DNA of 49,398 nucleotides from NCBI GenBank assembly GCA_030625685.1, contig DAOUQJ010000013.1, positions 1 through 49,398 on the forward strand, given 5' to 3'. The position numbers and the translations under genes were made by a program. Shown here piece by piece: positions 19,434 through 27,032 of this stretch. Origin of the DNA: Oscillospiraceae bacterium (GTDB lineage: Bacteria > Bacillota > Clostridia > Oscillospirales > Oscillospiraceae). The notes under the pieces were generated by a model that did no database searches, was not told the origin of the DNA, and saw only the letters and a list, made by a program, of their open reading frames with translations. Position 1 is the first letter of the stretch. The number at the start of each line of letters is the position of its first letter.

Positions 19434-19628
19434 ATGTATGATAGTCTTTTAAAACCAGGAGAAAAATCTCCTGGTTCAGGTCAAGTTGAAATAGTAGGAC
19501 CAAGAGGTGGTAAAACAAAGCATGGAGAGAGAACTACGGTTAAAGGGAATCCACTTCCCCCAACACCAGAACCAGGTCAAAAATATAAACCAGTAGACGG
19601 CACAAAAAACAAATCTGGTTTTAAATAA
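19434..19628 (+). CDS. Small YjzC-like protein
   Basis: A 64-residue, Gly/Pro/Lys-rich soluble protein with RBS AAGGAGG 7 bases before the ATG, its own promoter and its own terminator. The start LLKPGEKSPGSGQVEIVG recalls the YjzC family of short Firmicutes proteins ('xPGxxAPxSGxY'), which have no known function. It sits at the lysis end of the prophage, outside the late operon and on the opposite strand. Confidence 0.6.
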   Translation: MYDSLLKPGEKSPGSGQVEIVGPRGGKTKHGERTTVKGNPLPPTPEPGQKYKPVDGTKNKSGFK

Positions 19629-19703
19629 TAAATGCTCCTTCCCACTATTCTAAATCAAAAACTTATAACATTTTCAAGTTATACATATTTTATGTAATGC
19701 ATT

Positions 19704-19742
19704 ATAGTAAAAGCCAGAGGGATAACCTCTGGCTTTTACTAT
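19704..19742. terminator. Bidirectional terminator between cargo and late operon
   Basis: A 17-bp perfect stem centred on AAAGCCAGAGG / CCTCTGGCTTT with loop GATAA. It separates the YjzC-like gene from the end of the leftward late phage operon. Confidence 0.85.
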
Positions 19743-19772
19743 TTTATTTTAATTAATGGTAGTAAATGCTTT

Positions 19773-20231
19773 TTATAATTTATCCCCAGTGGCTTCTATG
19801 GTATCTTTACTCTTTAGCAATGCTTTTTTCAGAAAGTCCGGAACTGGCGCACCCATTGCATCAGCATTTTCAACGATACTTCCCAACTCAGTTATTATGT
19901 ACCACACAACTACGATTGGACAAAGAAGCAATGTGTATTCGAATGGTAACGTGATTCCGGGTATGTGTTCAATTATCGTCGCAAATAGCATGTCTGCTGC
20001 TCCAGAAACTACAACTACAAGAACACAGCCGAATTTGTGCCAGATACCGTCTTTCGATTCTTGAGAAGTCCATTTTCCATTCTTTGCTGCCACACTTGAG
20101 CCTGTAACGTAATCTAATACCAGCAGTCCAATCCAAAGAAGCAGTAACCAACCGAACCAGCCCCACAAACCTGTCAATGTTGCCATTGCCGTGCTAATAA
20201 AAGCCTTAATATAGTTCACATTTTCCATCAT
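19773..20231 (-). CDS. Phage holin (Holin_4/phi29-like toxin secretion family)
   Basis: A 152-residue membrane protein that forms lesions in the membrane so the lysin can act. The segment LTGLWGWFGWLLLLWIGLLV (about 19-38) leads into DYVTGSSVAAKNGKWTSQES, the hallmark of this holin family, then two further TM segments (about 66-87 and 93-115). RBS GAGGTGA lies before tandem ATGs at 20231 and 20228. Last gene of the late operon, 8 bases after the lysin. Confidence 0.93.
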   Translation of the reverse strand: MMENVNYIKAFISTAMATLTGLWGWFGWLLLLWIGLLVLDYVTGSSVAAKNGKWTSQESKDGIWHKFGCVLVVVVSGAADMLFATIIEHIPGITLPFEYTLLLCPIVVVWYIITELGSIVENADAMGAPVPDFLKKALLKSKDTIEATGDKL

Positions 20232-20239
20232 TATTCACC

Positions 20240-21748
20240 TCATTCTCCATACAGGCCTACACGGTCATTGATTACGAGAATTCTTAGCATATCGTTTGAC
20301 ATGTCTAGGCTTGCTCGTGTATCACTCGTTGTACCTGTTAGAGCTTTCTTTTCTATTAGTTTTTCAACTGTCGCTTTTCCCCACTCAGGAATCTCTTCAA
20401 ATGTCTTGTAAACTGTTTTGTCCATCATCATACTCTCCACATCCTTTATAAATGTATCCATATCTTTACCGTGTTTAGGGAACCAGTGCATCACATCTTT
20501 GTGGTTGCTGGCAATTCCTCTTGCGTGTCCTTCACTGTGGCATATCACCACACCGTCCTCCATTGGATCCAATTCAAACAGCTCACAGAGATGCGCAGTC
20601 AATGCCACCGCCTGTGCATACACTGCTTCAAAATATGTAGCGTCCTCTTTATTGTCCTCACAGATTTCAAATGCAATGTGCGTGTTGTTTGCACTATCGC
20701 CACAATGCCATGCTCTATGATCCCAAGGTAAAGTTTGATATGTTGCTATAGAGCCATCTTCGCATTTTCCGATAAATGCATGAACACCTAACCCTACGTC
20801 TCTATTCCAGTGGTTATTGTTTGGGTTTTCTCCAATGTATCCGTCGTTTGGTTGAACATATCTTTTTAAATATGGATTATTAGCACCGGTTGAATGCATC
20901 ATGATTCCTTGTGGTTTGATTGTTCTACCAGCCTTAAAACAATCATTCTCAGTCAAAATACATTTTCTAATACCCATATCAACAGTCACCTCTTCTTTCT
21001 CTGCATACTTTCCAATATCAACCGTACTTGGATCAGGCAGGATAACCATACCAAAACCTGTTTTAACATCGAATCCCGCTGCGCCAATATCATGAGAATT
21101 ATCCTTCATGAACTGCACCATCTTGTCACGTTTGAGTGGCTTACCTGTTTTCTGAATAAAGAAGTCATTCACAAGAGCAGCCATTCCAGCTAGAACAGGA
21201 GTTGAACAACTTGTCCCACTGAATTTGTCTGTGTATTCAGTGGCAAGCATTGTCGGTGCGCAAAAATCCAAATGTTCTGATTCAGATGAAAAGTGAGCTG
21301 GCACCGGCTTGCCGTTACGCAAATAATAAGCCCCAACACTAATGATATTATCGGGTATAGCAATGTGGTTATATTCTTCATCATCTTCATTTCCAATAGC
21401 ACAGAACGGTGTAAAGTATTCAAATTCAGCTAACGGCTCAAAGTGTCTGTCATGCGAAGAATAAGACATAAACATAACATCTGGTTTATTCTCTCTTACA
21501 AACTGCAAAAACTCATCTGTTACATGTGTGAACTTTGAAGACTCTTTGCCTCCATATATAACTTTTGCATCAGGTGCAATTTCTCTCACTACAGACAAAG
21601 TATTCAGCGCGTGCTCATGAGGTTTTTCTCTTTTAATGTTTTCACCAGTGACAATTATACTGTTCTCTCCTTTGATTCCTTGTTCATACCAAGGTAGTAA
21701 TCCAAGAAACTCAAGGAATCTATAGTTATCTGGCAACATACTATCCAC
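20240..21748 (-). CDS. Lysin: degenerate subtilase-like domain fused to N-acetylmuramoyl-L-alanine amidase
   Basis: A 502-residue protein. Residues 1-240 follow the S8 subtilase layout: IIVTGENI at the Asp box, PHEHALNT at the His box, REIAPDAKV, AIGNEDDE at the oxyanion Asn, and SGTSCSTPVLAGMAAL with the catalytic Ser. The Asp of the usual DTG is Val here, so proteolysis is doubtful. Residues about 275-440 are an Amidase_2 domain (GIMMHSTGANN, WHCGDSANN, ICHSEGHARGIASNH, MHWFPKHG) that cleaves peptidoglycan amide bonds. A short C-terminal tail ends ILVINDRVGLYGE. It precedes the holin. Confidence 0.85.
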   Translation of the reverse strand: MDSMLPDNYRFLEFLGLLPWYEQGIKGENSIIVTGENIKREKPHEHALNTLSVVREIAPDAKVIYGGKESSKFTHVTDEFLQFVRENKPDVMFMSYSSHDRHFEPLAEFEYFTPFCAIGNEDDEEYNHIAIPDNIISVGAYYLRNGKPVPAHFSSESEHLDFCAPTMLATEYTDKFSGTSCSTPVLAGMAALVNDFFIQKTGKPLKRDKMVQFMKDNSHDIGAAGFDVKTGFGMVILPDPSTVDIGKYAEKEEVTVDMGIRKCILTENDCFKAGRTIKPQGIMMHSTGANNPYLKRYVQPNDGYIGENPNNNHWNRDVGLGVHAFIGKCEDGSIATYQTLPWDHRAWHCGDSANNTHIAFEICEDNKEDATYFEAVYAQAVALTAHLCELFELDPMEDGVVICHSEGHARGIASNHKDVMHWFPKHGKDMDTFIKDVESMMMDKTVYKTFEEIPEWGKATVEKLIEKKALTGTTSDTRASLDMSNDMLRILVINDRVGLYGE

Positions 21749-22148
21749 CTACACTTTCTAATGAATTAATTTCATTTCTCCAGAGTTGCCTTTGTTCTTT
21801 GATAGGTGCATATTCTTCTTCAGACAGCCAACCTTCTGCAAATTTAATTGCTTGATAATCTGTTGCATTTAAATTTCCTTTTAGCAATGCAATCTGCTTT
21901 TTTATATCTGATTGTTCTTTCTCTTTTTCACAATCTAAAATATAAACTTCTCTTGCATCTGTATTTTCCGTTAAAGCTATAACAATATCATTTTCTATTG
22001 TTGTATTTACAAATCCATTAAATCTTACAAAATCACCAATCAATTCTTCTTTGCACTCAATGTACCCATTAGGAATCTCATAATTCCCCCAGCTGGTAAT
22101 TGGAGGCCTTGAACCATCTTCGTTAGATGTCGATTTTATAATGTACAT
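21741..22148 (-). CDS. Phage tail-fibre-associated protein
   Basis: A 135-residue protein following the tail fibre gene. Its C-terminal helical part (LLKGNLNATDYQAIKFAEG ... YAPIKEQRQLWRNEINSLE) resembles the tails of many small phage fibre-assembly or fibre-cap proteins. The N-terminus is beta-rich. It overlaps the lysin start by 8 bases. The exact role (fibre chaperone or tip) is inferred from position. Confidence 0.65.
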   Translation of the reverse strand: MYIIKSTSNEDGSRPPITSWGNYEIPNGYIECKEELIGDFVRFNGFVNTTIENDIVIALTENTDAREVYILDCEKEKEQSDIKKQIALLKGNLNATDYQAIKFAEGWLSEEEYAPIKEQRQLWRNEINSLESVGG

Positions 22149-22158
22149 ATTAAACCTC

Positions 22159-23115
22159 CTACCCTATAATCAACCAATGGTATGTATAAGCAGACATATT
22201 CCACACGGCAGAATAGCTATCTGAATATTGACCTTCAACTTGCAATTCAGTGTCAGTAGCACTTACTAACAGCGTATCATCACCACCAGTATCAATTTTG
22301 TACCCATCGTTTTTACCAATCAGAATATCGTAAATAATTATCTCTAAACCAATTCCGTCATCTATAGAAAGCAACCTAGAGCCAGCATCAGCATTGATTA
22401 AAAATAATCTTGGCTTAAATGGGAAAACAAAAGTATTGTAACGCGAATCCACACCTGCATAACTCCCTGTCGCAACTTTTGCGCCACCACTCGATGCAGT
22501 TAGTGCTTCAATTGCTTTATCATAAGCCGCTTTAACAGCTGAAGGAGTTGCTGCATAACCATCCCATGCACTAGATTCAAAAGCAACACTGTCTGCTAAC
22601 TTTACGTGTCCATAACTAGCTCCATCACTTACACCATAATCAGCAGATGTACTTTTATGGTTGGTTGGCGCTTTATTTATGTCGCTCGGATGTACATGGT
22701 CAGCTCTCGCTACGTTAGTAGAAGAACCCACTGAAGCTGTAGCATTCATTTTGATATTTGCACTGGAAGTCTCAAACAGTTTATTGAAAGCTGTGTTTTT
22801 ACTAAATGCTGATTCGTAAACACCATCGTGCTTGTGTGAAATACTCGCAAATACTAAACTTAGCGCACTTTTCAATGATGCCCAACTAAAGCGTTTGAGT
22901 TTATTTGCATCTGCTGAATCAACTAACACAACACTATCTGCATCAACGGGAGTTGATTTTGTTTGGCTACCAACATGCTTTGAGCCATCTTCTCGATGGT
23001 CTTCTGCTTTTTTCATTTCGGCATCTATGATTTCAGCATTTACACCGAAATGTACTGGATCAGCATAGTCTGTTTTTTCAAATTTTCTCAACGAATAATT
23101 TTCTGTGTATTGCAT
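22159..23115 (-). CDS. Phage tail fibre protein
   Basis: A 318-residue protein. The N-terminus (MQYTENYSLRKFEKTDYAD) is typical for baseplate-attaching fibre proteins. The middle is a low-complexity shaft rich in Ala/Ser/Asp with GASYGHVKLADS, a motif found in phage tail collar and fibre repeats. The C-terminal 90 residues are beta-rich and probably bind the receptor. It overlaps the DUF2313 gene stop by one base. Host range should map to this gene. Confidence 0.82.
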   Translation of the reverse strand: MQYTENYSLRKFEKTDYADPVHFGVNAEIIDAEMKKAEDHREDGSKHVGSQTKSTPVDADSVVLVDSADANKLKRFSWASLKSALSLVFASISHKHDGVYESAFSKNTAFNKLFETSSANIKMNATASVGSSTNVARADHVHPSDINKAPTNHKSTSADYGVSDGASYGHVKLADSVAFESSAWDGYAATPSAVKAAYDKAIEALTASSGGAKVATGSYAGVDSRYNTFVFPFKPRLFLINADAGSRLLSIDDGIGLEIIIYDILIGKNDGYKIDTGGDDTLLVSATDTELQVEGQYSDSYSAVWNMSAYTYHWLIIG

Positions 23116-23642
23116 TAAATATCACCTTCTTTGATTTCATTCCAAGTTTTTGTAGCTAGATAGCTCCACGTCATTCCAGTCAATTCATTCCACGTGCGGT
23201 ATTGCCAAATGTATTCAAGAAGCAAATGCGCTGGAATAATTTCGGCAAGTGCTGCTTTGAGTGTTTCCACTCCTGGTGGCTGTCCAATCTGATTGACGAA
23301 TGTAATAATGACTTTGCTTTCTCTAGGCACTTCTGTCACATCGATATCACCTTGATAGTAGCTGAGAGCCACGTTTTGAAGCATGTCTTTTGTCACACTG
23401 CCATAGCCACGAAGCTTGGCGAGAATGCGACTTTTCCGCACTTCTGTACTTGCATTTGGAGTTTCTAAACCAGCCGCTTTTTCCCACTGTGTTAACCCCC
23501 ATGTAGCGGTGTCCGGCCACATTTGAAGTAAGATGTCATCCCAGGCACTCTCCTCTGCAGTCACAATTTCTTGCAGAGCCACTTGCGTTTGCCCGATGAT
23601 GTTCGCTTTGTGACGGTCTGGCAAATAGTCAAGCAATTCCAT
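23115..23642 (-). CDS. Baseplate protein, YmfQ/XkdU (DUF2313) family
   Basis: A 175-residue protein matching the gp48/YmfQ type: MELLDYLPDRH at the N-terminus, LTQWEKAAGLET (about 50-61), RKSRILAKLRGYG (about 69-81) and a C-terminal domain ending with WSYLATKTWNEI. It links baseplate wedges to the fibres. It lies directly between baseplate J and fibre genes with 1-2 base spacing. Confidence 0.88.
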   Translation of the reverse strand: MELLDYLPDRHKANIIGQTQVALQEIVTAEESAWDDILLQMWPDTATWGLTQWEKAAGLETPNASTEVRKSRILAKLRGYGSVTKDMLQNVALSYYQGDIDVTEVPRESKVIITFVNQIGQPPGVETLKAALAEIIPAHLLLEYIWQYRTWNELTGMTWSYLATKTWNEIKEGDI

Positions 23643-23643
23643 G

Positions 23644-24711
23644 CTAACTCACCTCCGTCAACCCTATGGCGCCAAGCACAGGTATTTGCAAGTTGGTAAC
23701 TGACAAATTACTTGTACCACCATTTACTGTGAGAGCCCGAACATCAACTACACCTGGCACAATCAAAATGAGTGCGAGTATGCGATTGTAAAGCACAGTG
23801 TCTGCAGAAAAAATGGTGCTCTCTAAATATTCAGCCAAACTTGATTCCACAGCTTGCTGAATCACAGCCAAGTCTGCGCCAGCATCGATGTTGAGTGTGG
23901 CCGACACATTGACTGTCAGCTCCTGCGCCGACTGTACTGTGACTTCTGCCCCCACTGCTCTACCTGTGACTGGGTCTTCGATGACACTGACCACATCTGC
24001 AACTGTTTCACTTGCTACTGCCTTGCCATCACTACCAGCTAGGAGCACACGCACCGTCCCTGCCCCATCCCACAAAGGATCCACACGAACATATCCAATG
24101 CCAGTGACACTCAATCCCCACAGCTCATAATCATGGACATTGGAAGAAGTGCCTGGTGTGCGAATTCGCTTGTAGTATCGTTCCACAAGTGCCTCATCGC
24201 TTTCCACGTCCGTTCCACCAGTTGCCACTTCATTTGAAAAGCTAGTCAGTCCTGCGATTGAAACGAATAGGTGCGTGATTTCATTTGCTCCGATGTTGTA
24301 ATCGACACCCACTTGCGTTGCTACCAGCGTGCCACTGCCCTGTCCTTGGTCATTAAGAAGCGTTGCAGCGTCTAAGCGATATTCCAGTTCATCTGCAGTG
24401 AGAAAAGCGGTGCCAGTAGGAATCAGCGTGCCAGCTATACCTGTGAATGTGATGGTGCAGGATGCTTTCGTGCCATCTTTGCGCGTTAGGCCATAAATAG
24501 CAGCTGCTTTTTCTATGTACTCACCTGACGTTTTATCGATAAACAGCATGGATGGAATGGCAAGGTCTTGCATGTATCGTTTCCACAGTTCCATTGCCAT
24601 TGGTCCTACCAGCAAATCAGCTGAAGAACCTTCTGAAACATCCCAACCAGCAGACGCAAACTGTACAAGCATAGAAGCTTTCAAGCTTTCCGGTGTTATA
24701 TTCTCATACAT
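23644..24711 (-). CDS. Baseplate J / XkdT-like wedge protein
   Basis: A 355-residue protein with the baseplate J layout: MYENITPESLKASMLVQF, IDKTSGEYIEKAAAIYGL (about 58-75), EVATGGTDVESDEALVERYY (about 161-180) and the C-terminal repeat-like domain with LVPGVVDV. It forms the baseplate wedge of contractile tails. It overlaps the DUF2634 gene by 8 bases. Confidence 0.93.
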   Translation of the reverse strand: MYENITPESLKASMLVQFASAGWDVSEGSSADLLVGPMAMELWKRYMQDLAIPSMLFIDKTSGEYIEKAAAIYGLTRKDGTKASCTITFTGIAGTLIPTGTAFLTADELEYRLDAATLLNDQGQGSGTLVATQVGVDYNIGANEITHLFVSIAGLTSFSNEVATGGTDVESDEALVERYYKRIRTPGTSSNVHDYELWGLSVTGIGYVRVDPLWDGAGTVRVLLAGSDGKAVASETVADVVSVIEDPVTGRAVGAEVTVQSAQELTVNVSATLNIDAGADLAVIQQAVESSLAEYLESTIFSADTVLYNRILALILIVPGVVDVRALTVNGGTSNLSVTNLQIPVLGAIGLTEVS

Positions 24712-25129
24712 TGAACATTTCCTCCTTTCCGTATATTGTCGACATGGTGATGGTGGCTGTCAGCTTGCTGTCTCGAAGTGCCAAATCTGAAACACTCACA
24801 TCCGTGATATATAGCGAAACGAGCAGACATTCTTGAATGTATCGCTTTGCTTCTGCCAGTTTGGTTTCTTGTGTAAAACTTTGACCAATGAGCCTATCCA
24901 GTTCACAGCCGTAATTTGGTGTCCACATTTCGTGCTCATATCTTACGGAATGCAAAGCATTGAATGCCCAAACTTTTACCGCCTCGCTGCCTGTCACTTG
25001 TACTGGTGAACCACCACGGAAAATGGGCTTGTCTTCTTCAAAGTTCCATGCCCATTCTTTGGCCATAGGTAGTGCATCACTTTTGACTGAGGTAGTTGCC
25101 TCCACCAAAGGGAACATTCTTTCATTCAT
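24704..25129 (-). CDS. Baseplate protein, DUF2634 (XkdS-like)
   Basis: A 141-residue protein of the XkdS/gp25-like group. Visible: WAWNFEEDKPIFRGGSPVQVTG and LHSVRYEHEMWTPNYGCEL, then a C-terminal wedge domain (LLVSLYITDVSVSDL). It initiates sheath assembly at the baseplate. Its ATG overlaps the preceding stop by 4 bases. Confidence 0.88.
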   Translation of the reverse strand: MNERMFPLVEATTSVKSDALPMAKEWAWNFEEDKPIFRGGSPVQVTGSEAVKVWAFNALHSVRYEHEMWTPNYGCELDRLIGQSFTQETKLAEAKRYIQECLLVSLYITDVSVSDLALRDSKLTATITMSTIYGKEEMFNV

Positions 25130-25386
25130 GCTTTTACCACCTTCACCAAAATGTAATACACCTGAGCATCAGGTGTGTAGATCAGTACGGTATCATCTGC
25201 TTGCAACTTACTCTGCAGACCATCTGCTAGCCAAAGGTCTTCATGTTCGTGTTCCATGCCGTTTGTATAGAGCTTCAAAGGATCAGGCGCAACTTGCCGG
25301 ATGGTACCCATCATCAAGCCTGTTTGCCCTCCACTTTGTTTCTTCCCTTCCTGCATGACTTTCAATAGTTCATTGACTCCGTCCAT
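25126..25386 (-). CDS. Baseplate protein, DUF2577 (XkdR-like)
   Basis: An 86-residue protein: an N-terminal helix (NELLKVMQEGKKQS) and an OB-like domain (MMGTIRQVAPDPLKLYTNG ... LQADDTVLIYTPDAQVYYILVKVV). It matches the XkdR type in size and order. It lies between hub and gp25-like genes. Confidence 0.85.
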   Translation of the reverse strand: MDGVNELLKVMQEGKKQSGGQTGLMMGTIRQVAPDPLKLYTNGMEHEHEDLWLADGLQSKLQADDTVLIYTPDAQVYYILVKVVKA

Positions 25387-25396
25387 CGCCTACCTC

Positions 25397-26380
25397 CTAG
25401 ATATCCGTTCCTGAATTTACTTCCGTCATGATGTTGCGGAAATTCAGCTTAAGCTTTGTTGTGTATCTGCCATTCACCCAGGTATGCAAATCTGATTCGA
25501 TCCAAAAGAGTCCAACCACACCAGCTGTAGACAGCTGCACTCGCACCGCTTCACCAGTGATAAGACTATTGTCACCCTCACAAAGCACGGACACCGTTTG
25601 TTTGATGTCATTGTCCTCAAGGAATGTCTTAGCATCAGCCTCGGCATTCTCGCCTGTTTTTTGCACCATGATAGCTTGGAGCAGTCCTTCGAGTTCAAAA
25701 TTTGCCTTGTCTGATTTCACTTTGCGAATGAGCTTTCCGCTTTCTGAGTAAATGGCCACGGTGTTCTGATATTTTGTGCCATCACGTGTAATTGATGAAC
25801 TATCCAAGTTCACCTTTGGCGCAAGGACAAAGGATGCATCCGTAGCCTTTTCTTTGATGGTGAGTGCCTCATCCGCAAAACCAATATGGTACCGCTTGCT
25901 GTTTTGCTCAGATGCTTTGTACCAAAGGGTACGCAATATATCATGAATGGCCACTCCAGGGAATTTGCGTTTTATCGAAATACCTGTAGTCGAAATACTG
26001 CCAAGCTCGATGCCGAAGTCACCACAGATGGTCTTGGTTGCGGTTTCGGGAGTGGTGTTCGGAAAGTTGTACCAGCCTTGATTTCTTGCAAGCCACAAGC
26101 CCTTATCCATGGCCGTGACATTCATCGTTTGACTATCTGACTCACGACTCACTCGAACGATGTATCCTTTCAATAAACGATTACCAAGGTCATCATATAA
26201 GTCAAAGGGTCTGAACAGCTCCAAATCCAAGATTTCATACTCTGGATCAGTGGGAGAAGCCACGATGTTGACTTCCACTTGCCTAGCAAGCTGACCGGTG
26301 TTTCCACTCCATTTCACGTTTTTGCATCGGCTTGTGAGGTTAAGCTCACGGCCGTCTTTTAAGATTGTTTTAAGTATCAA
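25397..26380 (-). CDS. Tail hub protein, XkdQ-like (phage late control D type)
   Basis: A 327-residue hub protein. Features: CKNVKWSGNTGQLARQVEV near 18-36, GYIVRVSRESDSQTMNVTAMDKGLWLARNQ split over beta-barrels at 70-100, and the C-terminal OB-like domain. It forms the central hub of the baseplate. It lies 12 bases after the LysM gene. Confidence 0.9.
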   Translation of the reverse strand: MILKTILKDGRELNLTSRCKNVKWSGNTGQLARQVEVNIVASPTDPEYEILDLELFRPFDLYDDLGNRLLKGYIVRVSRESDSQTMNVTAMDKGLWLARNQGWYNFPNTTPETATKTICGDFGIELGSISTTGISIKRKFPGVAIHDILRTLWYKASEQNSKRYHIGFADEALTIKEKATDASFVLAPKVNLDSSSITRDGTKYQNTVAIYSESGKLIRKVKSDKANFELEGLLQAIMVQKTGENAEADAKTFLEDNDIKQTVSVLCEGDNSLITGEAVRVQLSTAGVVGLFWIESDLHTWVNGRYTTKLKLNFRNIMTEVNSGTDI

Positions 26381-26392
26381 TGCCTAACCCCC

Positions 26393-27010
26393 TTACAGTA
26401 CTGAGAGAGGGGGAATTTGAAGCGTCTGCCCAGCGCAGATGAGATTGGCATTCTTGATTTCGTTGTAAGTTGCCAGCTTACCGTATAGAGAAACATCACC
26501 ATAGAACTTGCGTGCAATCGCTGAGAGCGTGTCACCTTTCACAATCAGATAACTGCTGGCGGTCACTCCTGCAGTTTCAGTACTGCGCACAGTTTCCGTC
26601 ACTTTTTTATCGACAGAGAGTGTCTGCAGTGGCTGATACTGCCTGAGTGAAATGGTTGCGTAGATATCGTTGCTTCCATCCTGCTCACCATACTTTAGGC
26701 TTTCGATAATCACGCAGGCATTGAGCGGTGTGCCACTCACGATGTAGCGCAGTTTCGTTCGGCTCTGGCACCACTTCTCAATTTGCTCTACATAGGTGAA
26801 TGGATTGAGATTAGTACCTGGTTCATTGAATGGATAGTCCTGCGCTGGAAACATGCAGTCAATGGGTCTTTTGTCTAAAGCTTTATAGCCAGCAAGATGT
26901 AAATCCCCCAAGCCTTCTACTGACACGACATTGACTTTGATGCCATTTTCCCAGCTGTACTCTTTGGGTGTCACAGGGAGAATCATCTCAATGCCAGCAG
27001 CTTCATCCAC
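26393..27010 (-). CDS. LysM tail protein, XkdP-like
   Basis: About 205 residues from a GTG at 27010. The N-terminal domain (MILPVTPKEYSW ... NPFTYVEQIEKW) connects hub and tube; the C-terminal LysM domain (SYLIVKGDTLSAIARKFYGD) binds glycan. The start is unsure: GTG 27010 and ATG 26986 both lack a good RBS. In-frame codons run up to 27060, and GGGAGG lies 8 bases before an ATT at 27040-27038, which would overlap the tape measure end. Confidence 0.87.
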   Translation of the reverse strand: MDEAAGIEMILPVTPKEYSWENGIKVNVVSVEGLGDLHLAGYKALDKRPIDCMFPAQDYPFNEPGTNLNPFTYVEQIEKWCQSRTKLRYIVSGTPLNACVIIESLKYGEQDGSNDIYATISLRQYQPLQTLSVDKKVTETVRSTETAGVTASSYLIVKGDTLSAIARKFYGDVSLYGKLATYNEIKNANLICAGQTLQIPPLSVL

Positions 27011-27032
27011 GAGAAGCTGTCTTCGTTTGATA

